A stretch of 64,000 nucleotides of DNA, taken from positions 310,001 to 374,000 of the forward strand of contig NZ_CP008944.1 in NCBI RefSeq assembly GCF_000732945.1, read 5' to 3'. Both the position numbers and the translations under genes were made by a program. The notes under the pieces were generated by a model. It worked only from the letters and a program-made list of their open reading frames with translations. It ran no database searches and was not told where the DNA came from. The number at the start of each line of letters is the position of its first letter. Within the stretch, counting starts at the first letter, position 1. Source of the stretch: Corynebacterium atypicum. Lineage in GTDB: Bacteria > Actinomycetota > Actinomycetes > Mycobacteriales > Mycobacteriaceae. Of the stretch, positions 27,718-37,708 are shown piece by piece.

Positions 27718-29469
27718 TTACTTGTTGCGCTCGAGGGCGGCCATGAGGTCGTCGCGGACCTCGTGGCGGCGGATTTTGCCCATTTGGTCGCGGGCGAGTT
27801 CTTCGAAGTGGTAGAAGGTGCGTGGCACCTTGTAGCGGGTGAGGCGCTGGCGGGCGAATTCTTTTAGCCCCTCCGGGTCGAGGGCGGCGCCCTCGGTGAG
27901 CGTGACGCAGGCTACGACGGACTCGGAGCCATCGCCGCGGGGCACGCCGACGACGGCGATGTCCTCGATCGCGGGGTGCGTCCGGAGCGCCTCCTCGACC
28001 TCCGCGGGGTAGACGTTGAACCCTCCGGTGATGATGACTTCCTTGATGCGCGCGACGAGGCGGATGAAACCGTCTTCTTCCATGACGCCGACGTCGCCGG
28101 TGCGGTACCAGCCGTCGTGGAAGCTCTTCTCGGTGGCCTCCGGGTTGTTCAGGTAGCCCTTGAACACCTGCGGCCCGCGCACGAGAAGCTCGCCCTCCTC
28201 GCCGTAGGGCATGGTGCGGTCCAGGTCTTCGGGGTCTGCGATGCGTACGTCGGTATCGGGGAAGGGGATGCCCACGTAGCCCGGGCGGCGGTCCGTATTC
28301 ATTGGGTTGCCGGCGACGATGGGCGAGGTCTCGGTCAGCCCGTAGCCTTCGACGAGTAGCCCGCCGGTCATTTCCTCCCAGCGTTGCACAGTGGACGTGG
28401 GAAGGGTCGAAGCGCCGGAGAAGGCGGACCGCACGCCGTTGATCTCCACGCCCTTTTTCTGCGCGGTGTCCACGATCTTCTCGTACAAGGTGGGCACGCC
28501 CGGTACCCAGGTCGGCGGGTGCTTCTTAAATACGCTCATGATGAGGTCCATCTGGGGGCTGGGAACCAGGATCAACTCGCCGCCGATGAAGACGGAGAGG
28601 GTGAAGTTCATGGTCAGCCCGTAGGCGTGGAAACCGGGCAGGGCGGCGAGCATGCGTTCGTCTTGGTCGCCGAGCCCGCGCACCCAATGTTTGCCCATCA
28701 GCAGGTTGGCGTAGAGGTTGCCGTGGCTGAGCTGGGCGCCCTTCGGGGTGCCGGTGGTGCCGGAGGTGTACAGGATCAGGGCAGTGGAGTCTTTACTCAC
28801 GGTGGGGCTAGAGACGACGTCGCTGCCGTCTCCGCCGAGCTGGTCGGACAGCAGCATGTCCCAGGGCAGCGAGTTCGGCGCCGGTGCGGAAAGCTGGTCG
28901 CGTTTCTTGCGCAGGACCGGGATGGGCAGCTTGAGCGCGAGCTGCAGGGGCTTGGGCATCGCGTCGATCATGTTGACGGTCACTATGGTCTCGAGCTCGG
29001 TCAGGCCGCGGAGCCGCTCGAAAACTTCGGCGGACTTGTCCCAGACGATGGCGACGCGGGCGGCGTGGTCGGCGAAGGGCGCCTCAAGCTCGGGCGTGGT
29101 GTACAGCGGGTTGTGCTCGACGGCAATGGCGCCGAGTTTCAGCACGGCCCAGAAGGCGACGATGTGCTGGGGGCAGTTGGGTAGCGCGATGGCGACGCGG
29201 TCGCCGGGGCGCACACCTAAGGCGCGCAAGCCGCTGGCGGCCCGGCGCACCTGGCGGCCGAGCTCGGCGTAGCTCTGGCTGCGCCCGAAGAACCAGGTCG
29301 CCGGTTTGGCGCCGTTTTTCTGCCGGTTGTTGTCATAGATGTCGAGGAGTGTGGTCTGACCATAGTCGAGGTGCTTGGGCGTCCAGGAGGGGTAGCGCTT
29401 CAGCCAGATGCGGTCGGCCTCGGTGAATTCGGGGCTGGCGTGCGGCTTCGGTTCTTCGGCTGGGGGCAT
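27718..29469 (-). CDS. fadD: Long-chain fatty-acid--CoA ligase
   Basis: 583 residues of the AMP-forming ligase family. LYTSGTTGTPKGAQLSH binds ATP, GYGLTETSP is the linker motif and GWYRTGDVG plus GFNVYPAEVEE belong to the mobile C-terminal domain with its catalytic lysine region (QMGKIRR). It activates fatty acids with ATP and CoA. ATG 29469 is preferred to an upstream ATG because GGGAAGGA lies about ten bases before it. It converges on murB with seven bases between stops. Confidence 0.92.
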   Translation of the reverse strand: MPPAEEPKPHASPEFTEADRIWLKRYPSWTPKHLDYGQTTLLDIYDNNRQKNGAKPATWFFGRSQSYAELGRQVRRAASGLRALGVRPGDRVAIALPNCPQHIVAFWAVLKLGAIAVEHNPLYTTPELEAPFADHAARVAIVWDKSAEVFERLRGLTELETIVTVNMIDAMPKPLQLALKLPIPVLRKKRDQLSAPAPNSLPWDMLLSDQLGGDGSDVVSSPTVSKDSTALILYTSGTTGTPKGAQLSHGNLYANLLMGKHWVRGLGDQDERMLAALPGFHAYGLTMNFTLSVFIGGELILVPSPQMDLIMSVFKKHPPTWVPGVPTLYEKIVDTAQKKGVEINGVRSAFSGASTLPTSTVQRWEEMTGGLLVEGYGLTETSPIVAGNPMNTDRRPGYVGIPFPDTDVRIADPEDLDRTMPYGEEGELLVRGPQVFKGYLNNPEATEKSFHDGWYRTGDVGVMEEDGFIRLVARIKEVIITGGFNVYPAEVEEALRTHPAIEDIAVVGVPRGDGSESVVACVTLTEGAALDPEGLKEFARQRLTRYKVPRTFYHFEELARDQMGKIRRHEVRDDLMAALERNK

Positions 29470-29710
29470 CGGTGGGGTCCTTCCCTTCGGCTTGAGGCTG
29501 GCGTGCTGCCGCGCCGGTGAGCGCGCGGCGTCGGGGTCGCGGCGTCGGCAGGCGGCCTCAAGGTTACTATCGCGTAGGTTTCTGCTAGCTGCAGTATAGG
29601 GCCCAGGGGCAAAAGACCATAGTCGTTTTGCCAAAGAATCGATCACGGCCCGCCGTAACCACCGGTGGCGCTTCGGTGCGGCCGCGCACTTCCCGCCTGT
29701 GCCGCGGCCG

Positions 29711-29716
29711 TACGAT
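29711..29716 (+). promoter_or_regulatory. -10 of a leaderless mshA promoter
   Basis: TACGAT ends seven bases before ATG 29724; no ribosome binding site is present. Confidence 0.65.
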
Positions 29717-29723
29717 AAGTACT

Positions 29724-30986
29724 ATGCGCGTCGCCATCATCTCCATGCACACCTCGCCGCTCGAGCAGCCCGGCTCCGGGGACGCAGGGGGCATGAACGT
29801 CTACGTCAACTCCACCGCGCTGCAGCTGGCGCGCCGAGGCGTGGAAGTCGACGTATTTACCCGCGCGACCCGCCCCAGCCAGGGGGAGGTGGTCCAGGTG
29901 GCCCCGGGCTACCGGGTAATCAATATCGTTGCCGGGCCCTACGAGGGGCTGGCCAAAGAGGAGCTGTCCACGCAGCTGGCGGCCTTCACCGGCGGAATCC
30001 TCGCCTACGCCAGGTGCAACCAGCGGCGCTACGACGTCATCCACTCCCACTATTGGCTCTCCGGGCAGGTGGGGTGGTTGCTGCGCGACCTCTGGGGCGT
30101 GCCCCAGGTGCACACCGCCCACACGCTCGCGGCGGTGAAAAACCTCGCGCGCTCCGCCGGCAGCGCCCCGGAAAGCGAGGCCCGCCGGATCTGCGAGCAG
30201 CAGATCGTAGATAACGCAGACCTCTTGGTGGTCAACACCCAAGAGGAGGTGGACGATCTTCTGACCCACTACGACGCCGTGTTGGAGCGGATCACCGTGG
30301 TGGCCCCGGGCGCTGACACGGAGCTCTTCTCCCCGGGCACCGACCGCAACACCGAGAGAGCGCGCCGCGAGCTGGGGGTGCCCCTGCACGCCAAGGTGGT
30401 GGCCTTTGTCGGGCGCCTCCAGGAGTTCAAGGGGCCGCAGGTGCTGCTCCGGGCGGCGGCGAAGCTTGCCGACGCCGCCCCTAAGCTTCCGCTGCGCGTC
30501 TTGATTTGCGGCGGCGCCTCGGGCGCCCAAGCAAGCCAGGAACACTACGCGCGGCTCGTCGAGGAGCTCGAGCTAGGCAGCATCGTGCGGTTCCTCGATC
30601 CGCGTCCTCCGCAGGAGTTAGTCGCGGTCTACCGCGCCGCGGACGTCGTCGCCGTGCCCAGCTACAACGAGTCTTTCGGGCTCGTTGCCCTCGAAGCGCA
30701 GGCCACCGGGACGCCGGTCGTGGCCTCCCGGGTCGGCGGGCTCCCGGTGGCCGTCGACGACGGCACCACTGGCCGGCTGGTCGACGGGCACGAGCCGGAG
30801 CGCTGGGCGAAAGTCCTCGGCGAGCTGCTGGATGATGACGCCACCCGGATCGAGATGGGGCAGAATGCCGTGGCGCACGCCGCGGAGTTCTCCTGGGCGC
30901 AGACCGCGCGCCGCCTCGCGGACGCATACGCGCCGTTGGTCGGCAGGAAGATCCCAGACTGCCCGCAGCGCAACGCGTCCGGTTAA
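29724..30986 (+). CDS. mshA: D-inositol-3-phosphate glycosyltransferase
   Basis: 420 residues, GT-B fold family 4. The N-terminal [11 protein letters not shown] loop binds the acceptor and [20 protein letters not shown] with the preceding E-x7-E type site binds UDP-GlcNAc. It makes the GlcNAc-inositol phosphate precursor of mycothiol. The start follows from the leaderless promoter and gives an N terminus typical of MshA ([12 protein letters not shown]). gpmA and senX3-regX3 follow, the usual actinobacterial order. Confidence 0.95.
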   Translation: MRVAIISMHTSPLEQPGSGDAGGMNVYVNSTALQLARRGVEVDVFTRATRPSQGEVVQVAPGYRVINIVAGPYEGLAKEELSTQLAAFTGGILAYARCNQRRYDVIHSHYWLSGQVGWLLRDLWGVPQVHTAHTLAAVKNLARSAGSAPESEARRICEQQIVDNADLLVVNTQEEVDDLLTHYDAVLERITVVAPGADTELFSPGTDRNTERARRELGVPLHAKVVAFVGRLQEFKGPQVLLRAAAKLADAAPKLPLRVLICGGASGAQASQEHYARLVEELELGSIVRFLDPRPPQELVAVYRAADVVAVPSYNESFGLVALEAQATGTPVVASRVGGLPVAVDDGTTGRLVDGHEPERWAKVLGELLDDDATRIEMGQNAVAHAAEFSWAQTARRLADAYAPLVGRKIPDCPQRNASG

Positions 30987-31011
30987 GCCTCCGTTGCGGG
31001 CGCACCCGTGG

Positions 31012-31017
31012 CAGAAT
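31012..31017 (+). promoter_or_regulatory. -10 of a leaderless gpmA promoter
   Basis: CAGAAT ends seven bases before ATG 31025. An ATG three codons upstream (31016) overlaps the hexamer and is unlikely to be used. Confidence 0.55.
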
Positions 31018-31024
31018 GGGGCCC

Positions 31025-31768
31025 ATGAGCAACGGAAAGCTAATCCTTTTACGGCACGGGCAATCTGAATGGAACGCATCTAACCAGTTCACCGGCTGGG
31101 TCGACGTCGACCTGACCGAGAAGGGCCGTGCGGAGGCCCGGCGCGGCGGCGAGCTGCTCAAGGAGTCGGGCACGCTGCCCGAGGTTGTTTACACCTCGGT
31201 GCTGCGCCGCGCGATCAAGACGGCCAACATCGCGCTGGACGCCGCGGACCGTCACTGGATCCCCGTGGTCCGCGACTGGCGGCTCAACGAGCGCCACTAC
31301 GGCGCGCTGCAGGGCCTCAACAAGGCCGAGACCCGCGAGAAATACGGCGAAGACCAGTTCATGCAGTGGCGCCGCTCCTACGGCACCCCGCCGCCGGAGT
31401 TGGACGACTCCAGCGAGTATTCGCAGGCCGCCGATCCCCGCTACGCGGAGCTCGACCAGGTTCCGCGCACCGAGTGCCTCAAAGACGTGGTCAACCGGCT
31501 GGTTCCCTACTTTGAAGACGAGATCCTCCCGCGGGCCAAGGCCGGCGAGACGGTGCTCATCGCGGCCCACGGCAACTCGCTGCGGGCGCTGGTCAAGCAC
31601 CTCGACAACATTTCCGACGAAGACATCGCCGGGCTGAACATCCCCACCGGCATTCCGCTGGTCTACGAGATCGACGCCGCGGGCGCTGTGGCCAACCCGG
31701 GCGGGACCTACCTCGACCCGGAGGCGGCCGCCGCTGGCGCCGCCGCCGTCGCCTCCCAGGGCAAGTAG
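31025..31768 (+). CDS. gpmA: 2,3-bisphosphoglycerate-dependent phosphoglycerate mutase
   Basis: 247 residues. [10 protein letters not shown] carries the phosphohistidine, [17 protein letters not shown] is the substrate loop and [14 protein letters not shown] holds the second histidine. It interconverts 3- and 2-phosphoglycerate in glycolysis. It is followed by senX3 after 16 bases, probably on one transcript, as in other corynebacteria and mycobacteria. Confidence 0.96.
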   Translation: MSNGKLILLRHGQSEWNASNQFTGWVDVDLTEKGRAEARRGGELLKESGTLPEVVYTSVLRRAIKTANIALDAADRHWIPVVRDWRLNERHYGALQGLNKAETREKYGEDQFMQWRRSYGTPPPELDDSSEYSQAADPRYAELDQVPRTECLKDVVNRLVPYFEDEILPRAKAGETVLIAAHGNSLRALVKHLDNISDEDIAGLNIPTGIPLVYEIDAAGAVANPGGTYLDPEAAAAGAAAVASQGK

Positions 31769-31784
31769 CCGGCCGGCGCCGACT

Positions 31785-33077
31785 GTGGCTATGACCGTGG
31801 CCGTTGTGGTTGCCTTTGGGGCGGGCATCCTGCTTGCGAGCGTGGTCCCGCCACTTTGGTCTTTTCTGCGCCGCCGGCTGCGCAGCTACCGCCAGTCGGC
31901 CACCCTGGAAGATAACCAGGTCACCACGGTCAGTCAGGTCCTCCACCTGGCGATTCAAGGCTCACCCACCGGCATCGTGGTCCTCGACCGCGGTGGCGAG
32001 GTGGTGCTATCCAACGGCTGGGCGCACGAGATGGGCCTGGTCCACGAGCGCACGATTCTCCCTGAGGTCTGGGACCTGGCTCTTCTTGCTTATGAGGACA
32101 AAGAGACCCACACGCTGGACATCAACCTGGAGCAGCGCCGCACCGGTTCGCGGGTCGTCGCCGTGCGCGCCGTCGTCAAGCCCCTGACACTCGTCGATGA
32201 CCGCTTCACCATCGTCTACGGCACCGACGAGTCCGAGAACGTGCGCATGGAAGACGCCCGCCGTGACTTCGTGGCCAACGTCTCCCATGAGCTGAAGACC
32301 CCGGTCGGCGGGATGGCGCTGTTATCCGAGGCGCTGATGGAGTCCGCCGGCGATGCCGAGCAGGTCGAGTACTTCGGCGCCCGGCTGCACGCCGAAGCGC
32401 TGCGCATGTCCGACCTCATCACCGAGCTGATCAGCCTGTCTAAGCTGCAGGGCGCGGAAGCCCTCCCGGAGATGGAACCCGTAGTCGTCGACACGGTGAT
32501 CGACGAGGCCATTGCCCGCAACCAGCTCGCCGCGGACAACCGACACATGTCGCTGACCCGCGGGGCGCGAACCGGCATCCAGGTGCTCGGCGATAAGTCG
32601 CTTTTGGTCACCGCCATCTCCAACCTCATCTCGAACGCGATCAACTACTCCGCGGAGAAGCTGCCCGTCTCGCTGAGCCAGAAAGTCATCGACGGCGAGC
32701 TCGTGCAGATCCGCGTCACCGACCGCGGCATCGGCATTAGCCCCCAGGACCAGGCGCGCGTCTTCGAGCGGTTCTTCCGCGTGGACAAGGCCCGCTCGCG
32801 CTCGACCGGCGGCACGGGCCTCGGCCTGGCGATAGTCAAACACGTCGCGGCCAACCACGGCGGTAACATTAAACTGTGGTCGAAACCCGGCACGGGGTCG
32901 ACCTTCACGGTCGAACTGCCCATTTACCACCCAGACCAGCAGCTCGAACCGGTGCCGCAAGACGCCGGGAAGGTAGAGGCGCTGGTGGCCCGGAGCGCTG
33001 CGGCTCCCACGCCCTCCGGATCGCCCGGGGTGATGGGCAGGGCGAAGAACCGGAGAAAGGATAAGACGCACAAGTGA
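31785..33077 (+). CDS. senX3: Phosphate-sensing sensor histidine kinase SenX3
   Basis: 430 residues: one membrane helix (about 4-24), a PAS-like segment (about 45-150), the H-box FVANVSHELKTPVGG with His 168, an N-box SNLISNAINYS and G-boxes DRGIGI and GTGLGLAIVKH. With RegX3 it forms the two-component system linked to phosphate limitation in actinobacteria. GTG 31785 is used; ATG 31791 is an alternative. Its stop overlaps the regX3 start by four bases. Confidence 0.93.
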   Translation: MAMTVAVVVAFGAGILLASVVPPLWSFLRRRLRSYRQSATLEDNQVTTVSQVLHLAIQGSPTGIVVLDRGGEVVLSNGWAHEMGLVHERTILPEVWDLALLAYEDKETHTLDINLEQRRTGSRVVAVRAVVKPLTLVDDRFTIVYGTDESENVRMEDARRDFVANVSHELKTPVGGMALLSEALMESAGDAEQVEYFGARLHAEALRMSDLITELISLSKLQGAEALPEMEPVVVDTVIDEAIARNQLAADNRHMSLTRGARTGIQVLGDKSLLVTAISNLISNAINYSAEKLPVSLSQKVIDGELVQIRVTDRGIGISPQDQARVFERFFRVDKARSRSTGGTGLGLAIVKHVAANHGGNIKLWSKPGTGSTFTVELPIYHPDQQLEPVPQDAGKVEALVARSAAAPTPSGSPGVMGRAKNRRKDKTHK

Positions 33078-33766
33078 CTACGATCCTGATCGTCGAGGAC
33101 GAAGAATCTTTGGCCGACCCGTTGGCGTTTCTGCTCAACAAAGAGGGCTTCCAGACTGTCATCGCAGGCGATGGGCCGACGGCGCTCAAGGAATTCGCGG
33201 CTCAGGACATCGACATCGTGTTGCTCGACCTCATGCTGCCCGGCATGTCCGGCACCGATGTCTGCCGCGAGCTGCGCGCCACCTCGAACGTGCCGGTCAT
33301 CATGGTCACCGCCCGCGACTCAGAGATCGACAAGGTCGTGGGGCTCGAACTCGGCGCCGACGACTACGTGACCAAGCCATATTCTTCCCGCGAGCTCATC
33401 GCCCGCATCCGGGCGGTGCTGCGCCGCCAGGCCGCCGACGTCGAAGACCACGCCGACTCCGGTGACGACGTCCTCGAGGTCGGCCGCGTGCGCATGGACG
33501 TTGAACGCCACACCGTCACCGTCGTCGGAGAGCCGGTATCCATGCCGCTCAAGGAATTCGACCTGCTCGAGTACCTCCTGCGCAACGCTGGGCGGGTGCT
33601 CACCCGCAGCCAGCTCATCGACCGCGTCTGGGGGGCCGGATACGTGGGCGATACCAAGACGCTGGACGTGCACGTCAAGCGCCTGCGCTCCAAGATCGAG
33701 AAGCAGCCATCCCGGCCACAGAACCTGGTGACCGTCCGCGGTTTGGGCTACAAGTTCGAGGGCTAG
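33074..33766 (+). CDS. regX3: Response regulator RegX3 (OmpR family)
   Basis: 230 residues: receiver domain with phosphoacceptor Asp 52 (VLLDLMLPG), acidic pair Glu 8/Asp 9 and Lys in VTKPYSSREL, followed by a winged-helix DNA-binding domain (MPLKEFDLLEYLLRNAGRV and RLRSKIE). It is the partner of SenX3. GTG start overlapping the senX3 stop (GTGA) shows translational coupling. Confidence 0.95.
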   Translation: MTTILIVEDEESLADPLAFLLNKEGFQTVIAGDGPTALKEFAAQDIDIVLLDLMLPGMSGTDVCRELRATSNVPVIMVTARDSEIDKVVGLELGADDYVTKPYSSRELIARIRAVLRRQAADVEDHADSGDDVLEVGRVRMDVERHTVTVVGEPVSMPLKEFDLLEYLLRNAGRVLTRSQLIDRVWGAGYVGDTKTLDVHVKRLRSKIEKQPSRPQNLVTVRGLGYKFEG

Positions 33767-33798
33767 CCCCGGCCGGTCGCGCCGGCGCGCCGCGGTAG

Positions 33799-34755
33799 CT
33801 AGTCCGCCTCCTGGCCCGCCGGGTGGCGGGCGAGCGCGCCGCCGAGCTCGCCCGCGGGCACCCCGGCGCTGTGCGCGGCGTCGGCAAGCATGGCCCGGCG
33901 CCGACAATGCTCGGCGAGCGCCTCATACGCGGCGTCGCCCATCAGGGCCCGCAGCTCAGATTCCTGCGACTGCCACACAGGCCGCGCCCCGGTATGGCAG
34001 CGCGGGGCGCCAGAGCACCACCAGTCGAAGTCCTCTCCGCCGTCGCCCCAGGTGCGCCGCTGATACTCACCGATCACCGTGCGCAAAATCTCGACGCCGT
34101 CGGCGCGAGTCTCCCAGGAATCCTCGCGGTTAAGCGGCACCTGCCAGCACACCTCGGGCTTGGCCGCCGTGATGTCGACGCCCTCGTCGAGCGCCCACTG
34201 GTGCAGCGCGCAGCCCACCCCGGTAGCCCACCCCGCGCGGTTGGCAAAGATGCAACCGCCATCGACCACCTTCGTCTTCAGCGCCGGTTCGAGCTCGCCG
34301 TCTTCGCCCTCCAGCTCGTCCCACTCCAGCCAGGGCTCGATAGCCTCAGCAGCCGCGGCCTCAGGCATGGTGCTGCCCTTGGCGTCCGCGGAGAGAAAAC
34401 CCGCGGTACCCGCGGGACGCAACTGCCAGTAGCGGGCGGGCATGCTGGCCACGGTGCGCAGGAGGTTCTCGCGATCGTCGTCGTCAGAGAGAAACGCCCC
34501 GTGGATGCAGCAGCCGATCTCCGGGAGATCCTGTGAGATGCCCTTACACTCGGGGGTGCCAAAGGCACACTCCCAGTAGGATTCCAACCAGGTGAGGTCG
34601 AGTGAGAAGACGTGCTCCGGGTCCGCGGGGTCAACCAGCTCGAACCATTCCCGCGGAAAATCGGGTGGTACCTCTATTCCTGCGGCAATTGAGCGGCCTG
34701 CCGGGGAATTCCGGGGAAACCCGAGGAAAACGGGGGCTGACTGCGGGCGGTTCAC
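33799..34755 (-). CDS. Cysteine-rich conserved protein, possible metal-binding
   Basis: 318 residues with ten cysteines: 63, 70, 82, 83, 168, 182, 203, 247, 253 and 284. The clusters [17 protein letters not shown] and [10 protein letters not shown] suggest zinc or iron-sulfur binding, somewhat like YkgJ-type cysteine-cluster proteins. No signal peptide or membrane helix, so cytoplasmic. GTG 34755 is chosen because TACGGT on the minus strand (34769-34764) ends eight bases before it. The position between regX3 and ppx is conserved in corynebacteria; function unknown. Confidence 0.78.
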   Translation of the reverse strand: MNRPQSAPVFLGFPRNSPAGRSIAAGIEVPPDFPREWFELVDPADPEHVFSLDLTWLESYWECAFGTPECKGISQDLPEIGCCIHGAFLSDDDDRENLLRTVASMPARYWQLRPAGTAGFLSADAKGSTMPEAAAAEAIEPWLEWDELEGEDGELEPALKTKVVDGGCIFANRAGWATGVGCALHQWALDEGVDITAAKPEVCWQVPLNREDSWETRADGVEILRTVIGEYQRRTWGDGGEDFDWWCSGAPRCHTGARPVWQSQESELRALMGDAAYEALAEHCRRRAMLADAAHSAGVPAGELGGALARHPAGQEAD

Positions 34756-34763
34756 ACCTGACA

Positions 34764-34782
34764 ACCGTAGACCGTCTAACCT
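34764..34782. promoter_or_regulatory. Face-to-face leaderless promoters of the Cys-rich gene and ppx
   Basis: Minus-strand TACGGT (34769-34764) and plus-strand TAACCT (34777-34782) lie seven bases apart within a 34-base gap between start codons. Each ends seven or eight bases before its own start. Confidence 0.55.
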
Positions 34783-34789
34783 TAAGGGC

Positions 34790-35734
34790 GTGCGACTAGG
34801 TGTATTAGACGTGGGCAGTAACACTGTCCACCTCGTGGCGGTAGACGCTACTGCGGGTGGGCGACCCACGCCGATGAGCGACTGGAAGACCTCGCTGCGC
34901 CTCGTAGAGCTTATCGACGCCGAGGGTGCACTCAGCGAGCGCGGGACCAAAAAGCTCGCCAAGGCGGTCGCCGAGGCCAGCGAGCTCGCCCAGCAGCTCG
35001 GGTGTGAGGAGGTTATCGCTTTTGCCACCTCCGCGGTGCGGTCCGCGACCAACTCCGAGGCCGTAATCGAGCACGTTGTGAGCAAGTCCGGCGTCCGCCT
35101 GGAGATCCTCTCCGGTGAGGATGAGGCGCGGCTGACCTTTCTTGCGGCACGCCGCTGGTACGGCTGGTCCGCCGGACGGATCTGCAACCTTGATATCGGG
35201 GGTGGCTCGCTCGAGATCAGCTCGGGGACCGATGAGCACCCTGACGCCGCGTTCTCGCTCGACCTGGGAGCCGGCCGGCTCACCCACACCTGGTTCGACA
35301 CCGACCCGCCGGAGCGCAAGAAGATCAACCTACTGCGCGACTACATCGACGCCGAGCTTGCCGAGCCGGCGCGCGCCTTGCGCGCCTATGGTCAGCCGCG
35401 AGTGGCGGCGGCGACCTCGAAGACGTTCCGCACGCTCGCCCGCCTGACGGGCGCGGCCCCGTCTTCTGCCGGACCATTTGTCACCCGGCGGCTTACCGCG
35501 CCGGGATTGCGGCAGCTGATCGCGTTCATCTCGCGGATGACGGCCGCGGATCGGGCGGAACTCGAAGGGGTCAGCCAGGACCGCTCGCACCAAATCGTCG
35601 CCGGCGCTCTCGTCGCTGAGGCGTCGATGCGGGCCCTCGAACTGGAAGAGCTCGACATCTGCCCGTGGGCGTTGCGCGAAGGCGTTATCCTGCGCCGCAT
35701 TGACAAGGGCATTGAAGTAGAAAGGGATTCATGA
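34790..35734 (+). CDS. ppx2: Exopolyphosphatase (Ppx/GppA family)
   Basis: 314 residues of the actin-like ATPase fold: [13 protein letters not shown] phosphate loop, [12 protein letters not shown], and [10 protein letters not shown]. The family removes phosphate from polyphosphate or (p)ppGpp; the two-domain short form matches corynebacterial Ppx2. GTG 34790 follows from the -10 TAACCT. The stop overlaps the next gene (ATGA). Placement close to senX3-regX3 fits phosphate metabolism. Confidence 0.93.
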   Translation: MRLGVLDVGSNTVHLVAVDATAGGRPTPMSDWKTSLRLVELIDAEGALSERGTKKLAKAVAEASELAQQLGCEEVIAFATSAVRSATNSEAVIEHVVSKSGVRLEILSGEDEARLTFLAARRWYGWSAGRICNLDIGGGSLEISSGTDEHPDAAFSLDLGAGRLTHTWFDTDPPERKKINLLRDYIDAELAEPARALRAYGQPRVAAATSKTFRTLARLTGAAPSSAGPFVTRRLTAPGLRQLIAFISRMTAADRAELEGVSQDRSHQIVAGALVAEASMRALELEELDICPWALREGVILRRIDKGIEVERDS

Positions 35735-36732
35735 GTGACAAGGACGGCAAGGGCGACGGACAGCAGCTGACTGTTGCTGAACTGCTCGCACGCTCCGGGG
35801 CCCAGCGCTCCTCTTCTACCCCGCGTCGTCGGCGCCACCGCAGCCTGGAAGAAGGCGGGATTAGCGTCGCCGAACTCACCGGCAACATGCCCCGGGTGCG
35901 CGACAAGCCGGTGGAATCCCGGCACTCTGCCGTACCTATCGACGCCCCGGCTCCTGCCGCCGAGCCAGAGCCCAGGCGCGCGGAGCAAGAGTGGGACCGC
36001 CCGGCGTACCGGCAGCCGACGCCCGCGCCACAGCGCGCCGCCGAGCCGGCCGCCGAGCCGCGGCGCAGTCCCGGTTCGACCGCGCTGCGCCGGGAAGATT
36101 TATCGGATACCGGCACCGCGGTCTTCCCGCGCGTGACCGACCCGGCCGCCAACGAGGCCGTGGTGGCATGGGATGGCGAGGACGGCCAGGCCGAAGACGA
36201 TCGGGAGCTGGCCGCCTACCTCGATGGCCGGCGCCTGGAGGACTACTGGCGCGATGATTCTCGGGCCGCGGACTCCGAGTATCAGGACTACGGGTACCAG
36301 GACCCCGAGTACCAAGATTATGACTACCAGGACTATGCGGCCCCGGGCGGCTACCAGCAGGGCCCCGACTATGGGGAGCACACGCAGTACCCGGAGTATG
36401 ACGAGTACCCCGAGGACGAGGTCGAAGGCGATGCGGCGGATTACGAGGCCGAACCCGACGACGCTGAGGAAGAATCCGGCGGTATCGCAGGGGTGATCCT
36501 CTTGGCCGTGATCGGCGTCGTCATCGGCGCCGTCGTCTTCATCGGCTTCCAGCAACTGTGGGAGTCGGGTTTGTCGAGGGCCTTGGTTGGGATTTTGGCA
36601 CTCGCGGTGACCGGCGTGTTCGTCGGCGTCGCTCATGCCCTGCGCACCGCGCGCGACGGGCTGAGCATGGTGCTCGCCGGCGTCGTGGGCCTGTTGATGA
36701 CGTTTGGCCCGTACCTGCCGCTCATCTTCTAG
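35731..36732 (+). CDS. Tyr-rich disordered membrane protein (Rv0497-like)
   Basis: 333 residues. A conserved start (LTVAELLARSGA) and ISVAELTG are followed by a long disordered Pro/Arg/Glu region, an acidic Tyr-rich run (about 183-220) built from YQDY/PEYQ repeats, and three hydrophobic helices at the C terminus. The order ppx - this gene - proC matches M. tuberculosis Rv0496-Rv0497-Rv0500. It is co-translated with ppx. The topology is a large cytoplasmic tail on a small membrane anchor; the role is unknown, and the tyrosines may be phosphorylation or condensate-forming sites. Confidence 0.8.
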   Translation: MSDKDGKGDGQQLTVAELLARSGAQRSSSTPRRRRHRSLEEGGISVAELTGNMPRVRDKPVESRHSAVPIDAPAPAAEPEPRRAEQEWDRPAYRQPTPAPQRAAEPAAEPRRSPGSTALRREDLSDTGTAVFPRVTDPAANEAVVAWDGEDGQAEDDRELAAYLDGRRLEDYWRDDSRAADSEYQDYGYQDPEYQDYDYQDYAAPGGYQQGPDYGEHTQYPEYDEYPEDEVEGDAADYEAEPDDAEEESGGIAGVILLAVIGVVIGAVVFIGFQQLWESGLSRALVGILALAVTGVFVGVAHALRTARDGLSMVLAGVVGLLMTFGPYLPLIF

Positions 36733-36799
36733 GGGCGTGCTGGGGACCTTCTCGGGCCTCAGATTGCCCAGCGCCGCGGGCGGTGGCAGGGTAGGGGCC

Positions 36800-37636
36800 A
36801 TGACTTCAATCGCTGTGATTGGCGGCGGCCAGATCGGACAGGCACTGATTAGTGGCCTGATTGCATCTGGCACCGACCCCAACCAGATTACCGTGACGAA
36901 TCGCCGCGCCGAGCACGCCGAGGAGCTGGCCGCGCGCTTTAACGTGAACGCGCTGACCGACAACCTCGAGGCGGTGACCGGGGCTGACGCCGTGTTCCTC
37001 TGCGTGCACCCGGGGCAGATCGTCGAGGTATCTCAGCAGATCGCAGAGACGGTCAGTGATAACGAGCCCAGCTCGATCGTCGTGTCGATGGCCGCGGGGA
37101 TTTCTCTCGACGCTATGCAGCAGGCCCTCGGCGCCGGCACCCCGGCTGTGCGGGCGATGCCGAACACCCCCATGACGGTGGGCAAGGGTGTGAGCGCTAT
37201 CGCTCCGGGGCGCTACGTCGACGCCGACCAGATGGCGCTGGTGCGGGAGATCCTCGAATGTACCGGGCGGGTGGTGGAAGTCCAGGAAAGCGATCTGGAT
37301 GCCGTGACGGCTCTCGCCGGTTCGGCGCCCGGGTACTTCTTCCTCCTCACCGAGGCGCTGATCGACGCCGGGGTGGCCTTGGGCCTGTCGCGCCCGGTGG
37401 CCACGGAGTTGGCGAAGGGCGCGGCAAACGGCGCCGGTGCGATGATGGCCGAGGATGATGTGACGCCGGCCAGCTTGCGCGCCGGTATCTGCTCGCCCGG
37501 TGGGACCACGGCCGCGGCCGTCCGTTCGCTGGAGGAGTCCGGGATTCGGGGAGCGTTGTACCGCGCCACCGAGGCCTGCGCGCGCCGCTCGGCGGAGCTG
37601 GGTGCTCCTGTCCAGGAGGAAAAATCGGATTCTTAA
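36800..37636 (+). CDS. proC: Pyrroline-5-carboxylate reductase
   Basis: 278 residues. The NADPH loop is VIGGGQIGQALISGL and the signature AGICSPGGTTAAAVRSLEE is complete. It performs the last step of proline synthesis in the cytoplasm. ATG 36800 gives the normal N terminus MTSIAVIGGG; an upstream in-frame start is in the intergenic region. A weak CAGGGT seven bases before could give a leaderless mRNA. Confidence 0.95.
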   Translation: MTSIAVIGGGQIGQALISGLIASGTDPNQITVTNRRAEHAEELAARFNVNALTDNLEAVTGADAVFLCVHPGQIVEVSQQIAETVSDNEPSSIVVSMAAGISLDAMQQALGAGTPAVRAMPNTPMTVGKGVSAIAPGRYVDADQMALVREILECTGRVVEVQESDLDAVTALAGSAPGYFFLLTEALIDAGVALGLSRPVATELAKGAANGAGAMMAEDDVTPASLRAGICSPGGTTAAAVRSLEESGIRGALYRATEACARRSAELGAPVQEEKSDS

Positions 37637-37668
37637 GGCCCGACCGGGCCTAAGCGGTAGCTAAGATG

Positions 37669-37708
37669 GCGGCCTCCCCCCAAAGAAGGGGGAGGCCGCT
37701 GTGTTTTT
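37669..37708 (+). terminator. Intrinsic terminator after proC
   Basis: GCGGCCTCCCCC (37669-37680) pairs fully with GGGGGAGGCCGC (37688-37699) around loop CAAAGAA, followed by TGTGTTTTT. A smaller hairpin GGCCC-GACC-GGGCC directly follows the proC stop. Confidence 0.9.
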
